Source: Clostridia bacterium (lineage in GTDB: Bacteria; CBDUZB01; JAGLHV01). Taken from it: a stretch of DNA of 17,648 nt. Positions within the stretch are counted from its first letter, which is position 1. Each line of letters begins with the position of its first letter. Positions 14,325 to 17,648 of the stretch are shown one piece after another. The DNA is taken from the NCBI GenBank assembly GCA_030595925.1, contig JAUVLC010000050.1, positions 1-17,648 on the forward strand, given 5' to 3'. The translations under genes and the position numbers were made by a program. The notes under the pieces are model-generated. The model worked only from the letters and a program-made list of their open reading frames with translations. It had not been told where the DNA came from and ran no database searches.

Positions 14325-15930
14325 GAGAAATAACCTTTTCAAATAATTTTTTTACTTCCTCCGTTGAAGATAATTGAAAATCCGCAGCTGATTCTCTGTG
14401 TTCATCAGAAACTAAAATTCCAAATCCTCTTGTACGCAATGTTCTAAAAACATATTCGTCGGTAACATCATCTCCTATGTAAACCACACAAACATCCTGC
14501 CAGGAAACTTTTAAAGCATCCATAATCCATCGTACTGCTTTACCTTTATCCCAGTCAATATCAGGCAAAATTTCGAAAACTTTTTTCCCGCTCATTAACC
14601 GAAGTTCTTTTTTCTCTTGAACGATTTTATTAACAGTTTCACTAATTAGGGACAAATATTGTTGAGCAACTAAACGATAATGCACAGCTACACTAAACTT
14701 TTTCTTTTCGATTATTATCCCCGGCACATCCCCCAATTTTCGGGAAAGTTCTTTAATTACCTGAGAAATAACCGGCACAATTTTTTCAACTTCGGGCTGC
14801 ACCATTGAAAATCCGGGACCCATAATATCAAACCCGTGGCTTCCGGCATAAAAAATCCCTTTAATCCCTACAAGTTTTTCTACGTCTTCTCTCATTCTCC
14901 CGCTAACAATAGCCACAGTATATTTTTCAGAAAGATGTTTTATCGTAGCCCTCATTTCCGGGGACAAAACCGCCAGTTCCGGCCGTTCTACAATGGGAGT
15001 CAACGTACCATCGTAATCTAGAAATATAACTTTTTTTTTGTTAAAAAAAGTTTCTTTATTAGTCTGATTATAGTGAGGATTAATAATTACATCTTTTCCA
15101 TTCGTTGTATTTTCGGATAAATTATTTATTGTTTCTTCGCTATTTTGCAAAAATGAAGGCAAGGATAGCGGTTTTCGATGAAACCACTTTTCAATATACT
15201 CAATGCTTATTTGCGCTAAATCAGAAACAACAATATCTGCTCCGTTTTCAAGAAGATCCGATTCATTGTTATGTCTGGCAACACCAAGAATTAATCCGAA
15301 TCCTCCGTTTCTACCTGCCTGAATTCCTGAAATAGCATCTTCCACAACAACCGCTTTAGCTGGGATCGTCCCTAAATTATGTGCCGCTTTAACAAAGATA
15401 TCTCCCTCCGGCTTGCCTTTAAGCTTGAGTTGAGCAGAAACTACTCCGTCAATCCTCGTTTCAAACAGTTTTTCCAAACCTACTGATTCCAAAATAATTT
15501 CACAATTTCTTGAAGAGGAGGCAACCCCTACCCGAACACCTATCTCTTTTAAAGTTTTTATAAACTGAATTGTAGTAGGATAAATCTCTGCACCTTTTTC
15601 TTTAAGTAATTGACGAAATAAGCCGTTTTTTTTATTTCCAATCCCACAAATTGTTTCTCTGTCCGGGGTATCGGACGGATCACCAAAGGGAATATCAATT
15701 TGGCGTGACTCAAAAAAACTTCTAACCCCTTCATATTTAGGTTTGCCATCAACAAAAGGAAGATAATCGTCCTCATGGGTAAACTCGCGAAAAGGCTCGT
15801 TATCTTTTTTTTCTCTTTGTTTCAAATATTGGTCAAAAGTAGCTTTCCATGCTTTGGAATGTAAAATAGCTGTTTTAGTAACGATACCATCCAGGTCAAA
15901 AATAACAGCATCAAAAGAATATTTTTTCAT
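14317..15930 (-). CDS. Bifunctional beta-phosphoglucomutase-like HAD / trehalose-6-phosphate phosphatase
   Basis: This 537-residue cytoplasmic protein has two HAD domains. Residues about 1-245 are beta-phosphoglucomutase-like: DAVIFDLDGIVTKT with nucleophile Asp12 and acid/base Asp14, then VASSSRNCE, KLKGKPEGDIF and VVVEDAISGIQAGRNGG. It would turn beta-glucose-1-P into glucose-6-P. After a low-complexity linker (about 255-298), residues about 299-535 are an OtsB-type trehalose-6-P phosphatase: VIFLDYDGTLTPI with Asp305 and Asp307, IVSGRMRED, AGSHGFDI, WDKGKAVRWIM and IGDDVTDEYVF. Both active sites look intact. The two activities flank the GH65 step encoded by the next gene, whose ATG overlaps this stop. 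AAAGGAAT precedes the ATG at 15930, and a sigma-70-like promoter lies at 15969-15997. Substrate assignment is from family knowledge. Confidence 0.9.
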   Translation of the reverse strand: MKKYSFDAVIFDLDGIVTKTAILHSKAWKATFDQYLKQREKKDNEPFREFTHEDDYLPFVDGKPKYEGVRSFFESRQIDIPFGDPSDTPDRETICGIGNKKNGLFRQLLKEKGAEIYPTTIQFIKTLKEIGVRVGVASSSRNCEIILESVGLEKLFETRIDGVVSAQLKLKGKPEGDIFVKAAHNLGTIPAKAVVVEDAISGIQAGRNGGFGLILGVARHNNESDLLENGADIVVSDLAQISIEYIEKWFHRKPLSLPSFLQNSEETINNLSENTTNGKDVIINPHYNQTNKETFFNKKKVIFLDYDGTLTPIVERPELAVLSPEMRATIKHLSEKYTVAIVSGRMREDVEKLVGIKGIFYAGSHGFDIMGPGFSMVQPEVEKIVPVISQVIKELSRKLGDVPGIIIEKKKFSVAVHYRLVAQQYLSLISETVNKIVQEKKELRLMSGKKVFEILPDIDWDKGKAVRWIMDALKVSWQDVCVVYIGDDVTDEYVFRTLRTRGFGILVSDEHRESAADFQLSSTEEVKKLFEKVISHA

Positions 15931-15968
15931 AATTTATTCCTTTCCTCTATTAACTAATACAATAATTT

Positions 15969-15997
15969 ATTTTACTATTTTTTAATAGATAAAACAA
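15969..15997 (-). promoter_or_regulatory. Sigma-70-like promoter of the HAD-GH65 unit
   Basis: The minus strand has TTGTTT (15997-15992), a 17-bp spacer and TAAAAT (15974-15969), matching the -35 and -10 consensus at four and five of six positions. It is about 40 bases before the start codon. In such AT-rich DNA a chance match is possible. Confidence 0.5.
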
Positions 15998-16066
15998 GAA
16001 CTAATCTATTTTGTTTTTTTAATCTGTTCTTTTTATCCTTGACAATTACACATATACTAAACTTTT

Positions 16067-17149
16067 TTATTTCAGTATTTCTTTATATATCTTTTCGGTT
16101 TTTCCCACCATTCTTTCTTTACTAAACTCTTTTACTCTTTCTTTCCCCTTCATTCCCATTTCCTTGGCTAAAACATTATCTTTAAGTAATTGTAAAATTC
16201 CATCGGCTAATTCTTCGGAATTTTTAGGGGGGACAAGAATACCGGTCACTCCGTTTAAAACAACTTCAGGAATACCACCGGTTCTGGTAGCAACAATAGG
16301 TTTAGCCAAAGCCATTGCTTCCAGTAAAACACTGCCCATTCCTTCCAGATAAGAACTTAAAACGAAAACATCAAAGGTTGATATAATTTCTAAAGAATCC
16401 TTTCTAAAACCGCTAAAAATCACTTCTTTTTCCAATCCTAATTGGTGACAAAGATTTTTTAAGTCTTCCTCTAATTCCCCTTCTCCCACTATTAAAAATT
16501 TTGCCTGAGGATAATTTTTTTTCACCATATTTGCTGCATACAAAAAATTCTGATGATCTTTATGCGGAGCTAAAGCCGCCACAATTCCTACTATAGGAAC
16601 ATTGCTATCCAAATTAAATTCTTTATAAAGATAATCATTGCTTTTAGTTTTATTGAATCTTTCTAAATCCACCCCGCTATGTACAGCAATAATTTTCTCT
16701 GATTTTATTCCGTCTTCTATTAGCACCCTCTTAATTTGTTCACTAACGGTAATTATTTTATCAATGCCCCTTCTATTATATTTAAACCGGGAACGAATAT
16801 GAAAATCAACCCGGCGGGAGACAACTACCTTACAAGCAGGATTAAATTTTGCAGCAAATAATCCTAATGTATGCGCATGGGCAGTATGCAAATGAAGAAT
16901 CTGAATATTATTTTTTTTTATAATTTTAGCTAATTTAATAGCGGCAATTATATCCCACTCTCCGCGCATCGGCAAAGAAAAAACAGGTATTTTCAAGGAA
17001 GACACTTTTTCTTCTAACACGCTTTTTGGCTGACAAACGACAAAATTACTATGCCCTCTTGATTGCAAACTTTCAACCAGATAAACTACCTGTTGTTCTC
17101 CGCCTCTCCAATTTTTTGCTGTATTGACATGTAAAATTCGATAACCCAT
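16067..17149 (-). CDS. Family 4 glycosyltransferase (GT-B), probably for surface polysaccharide or LPS core
   Basis: This 360-residue GT-B enzyme is expected to act at the cytoplasmic face of the inner membrane. Its N-terminus, ILHVNTAKNWRGGEQQVVYL, is typical of LPS-core-type GT4 proteins, with the glycine-rich acceptor-side motif. The C-terminal donor-binding half has SGVDLERF, LIVGEGELEEDL and the GT4 signature LEGMGSVLLEAMALAKPIVATRTGGIPEVV, with Glu269 and Glu277 in the E-x7-E arrangement. The sugar donor cannot be read from sequence. The start is ambiguous. A TTG at 17161 has AAGGAG only two bases before it, while the ATG at 17149 is fourteen bases away. ATG is chosen because family members begin just before ILHVN. 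It is 41 bp downstream of a small lipoprotein gene. Confidence 0.85.
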   Translation of the reverse strand: MGYRILHVNTAKNWRGGEQQVVYLVESLQSRGHSNFVVCQPKSVLEEKVSSLKIPVFSLPMRGEWDIIAAIKLAKIIKKNNIQILHLHTAHAHTLGLFAAKFNPACKVVVSRRVDFHIRSRFKYNRRGIDKIITVSEQIKRVLIEDGIKSEKIIAVHSGVDLERFNKTKSNDYLYKEFNLDSNVPIVGIVAALAPHKDHQNFLYAANMVKKNYPQAKFLIVGEGELEEDLKNLCHQLGLEKEVIFSGFRKDSLEIISTFDVFVLSSYLEGMGSVLLEAMALAKPIVATRTGGIPEVVLNGVTGILVPPKNSEELADGILQLLKDNVLAKEMGMKGKERVKEFSKERMVGKTEKIYKEILK

Positions 17150-17190
17150 TATTTTTCTCAATTCTCCTTTTTGCTAAATCATTTTATACA

Positions 17191-17367
17191 TTATTCCCTG
17201 TTTTCGTCAATCGGTGAAGGCATAGCTGCTTCCGGTACATTTTGAACGGCACACATTGCTTCTATTCCCTTTTCCATTTCTTCGGTTATTTCTCCACTTT
17301 TGCTGCATCCATTAATAATTACAGCCACAGAAAAAATTGTCAGAATAAAAACTAATTTTGTTTTCAT
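17191..17367 (-). CDS. Small predicted lipoprotein, 58 residues
   Basis: This short gene reads MKTKLVFILTIFSVAVIING and then CSKSGEITEEMEKGIEAMCA, followed by an acidic tail ending DENRE. The N-terminus is a lipoprotein signal peptide with lipobox IING-Cys21, so the mature product would be a lipid-anchored peptide of only 38 residues with one further Cys (39). A strong AAAGGAGG lies upstream of the ATG, which makes it a convincing gene despite its length. I recognise no family. It is followed 41 bp later by the glycosyltransferase, possibly in the same transcript. MEKGIEAM suggests a short amphipathic helix. Confidence 0.75.
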   Translation of the reverse strand: MKTKLVFILTIFSVAVIINGCSKSGEITEEMEKGIEAMCAVQNVPEAAMPSPIDENRE

Positions 17368-17445
17368 TGTTATTATCCCCTCCTTTCTTCAAGTAATGTC
17401 AAAAATATCTGCACATTTCTCTTCTGATTTCTGTCCATGTAACTA

Positions 17446-17467
17446 CAGGCTTTATAGAGTAAGCCTG
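17446..17467. repeat. Degenerate hairpin related to the GCAGGCTTTA repeat
   Basis: CAGGCTT and AAGCCTG pair around an eight-base loop. The context, ACTACAGGCTTTA...AAGCCTGCG, resembles the arms of the copy B repeat 60 bases away, suggesting an eroded third copy. Confidence 0.4.
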
Positions 17468-17498
17468 CGTATAATTAGCTCCTGTTGCACAAAGCCCA

Positions 17499-17606
17499 TG
17501 TCAGGTCGGAGGACAGATTGTATCACAATCCCTTTTTTGGTAGTCGCAGGCTTTAGCCTGCGAAAAATCTCCAACGATAACGCAGGCTAAAGCCTGCGGC
17601 TACCTC
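17499..17606. repeat. Palindromic repeat, copy B (GCAGGCTTTA family)
   Basis: This is a second copy of the element at 4599-4708. The blocks CAATCCCTTTTTTGGTAGTC and GCAGGCTTTA, and CGATAACGCAGGCTAAAGCC plus TGCGGCTACCTC, are identical to copy A apart from one base next to the first block. Copy B has a longer loop containing another GCCTGCG. The left end, TGTCA-N9-ACAGATTG, keeps the spacing seen in copy A, but the right inverted end is not recognisable. No coding frame. Confidence 0.75.
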
Positions 17607-17648
17607 CCCCTATTTACAGAAGATTTTCCCTTTATCTACAAACTTCTT

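Noticed and set aside
15984-16010. Hairpin AATAGAT...ATCTATT with a T-run on the plus strand as a terminator
   Set aside because: The stem is short and AT-only, the T-run follows on the plus strand, and no plus-strand gene precedes it. It overlaps the probable promoter instead.
17373-17404. TTGACA with GATAAT as a promoter for the small lipoprotein (minus strand)
   Set aside because: The spacer would be 19 bp and the -10 would sit at the ribosome-binding site, leaving no leader to carry it.
17300-17590. Open frame of 96 codons on the plus strand
   Set aside because: It crosses the small lipoprotein gene in antisense and ends in repeat copy B, so it is a chance frame.

Overview
The window suggests a low-GC, Gram-negative (double-membrane) bacterium. 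It carries an outer-membrane porin, two predicted lipoproteins, a periplasmic Deg-type protease and a glycosyltransferase of the LPS-core type. The gene set and the abundant palindromic intergenic repeats look like an uncultivated-phylum genome (Omnitrophota, Aerophobota or similar). That placement is only an inference, because no rRNA or tRNA is present. Every supported gene lies on the minus strand, so transcription runs from high to low coordinates.

Region 1 (1-8591) is a phosphate-acquisition block. A PPC/DUF296 protein, a lipoprotein-type L-isoaspartyl methyltransferase, phoB and phoR form a tight cluster (8591 to 4945). After a 745-bp repeat-rich gap come a Porin_5-like porin and then pstS-pstC-pstA-pstB, with pstB cut by the window edge. 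Upstream of pstS there is a near-ideal Pho box (two identical 7-mers, 11-bp period) with a -10 at the spacing expected for a PhoB-activated promoter. A second, weaker 11-bp direct repeat lies upstream of the porin. The locus therefore reads as a PhoBR regulon with sensing, outer-membrane entry and high-affinity ABC import together.

Region 2 (8776-11420) holds a duplicated beta-rich protein of unknown function, a DEG9-like trypsin/PDZ protease and a two-CBS-domain protein.

Region 3 (11472-15930) is a disaccharide module. One protein fuses a beta-phosphoglucomutase-like HAD domain to a trehalose-6-phosphate phosphatase domain. It overlaps a GH65 phosphorylase-like gene whose frame continues into a degenerate receiver domain lacking the phospho-acceptor Asp. 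The likely route is trehalose-6-P to trehalose, to beta-glucose-1-P plus glucose, to glucose-6-P. The GH65-pseudoreceiver fusion is the most unusual protein here.

Region 4 (16067-17648) has a GT4 glycosyltransferase, a 58-residue lipoprotein too short for ordinary ORF cut-offs, and another palindromic repeat.

At least three families of imperfect-palindrome, MITE-like repeats occupy the gaps at 4368-4511, 4599-4708, 8615-8760 and 17499-17606. One family is present in two clear copies, and three elements share an end motif.
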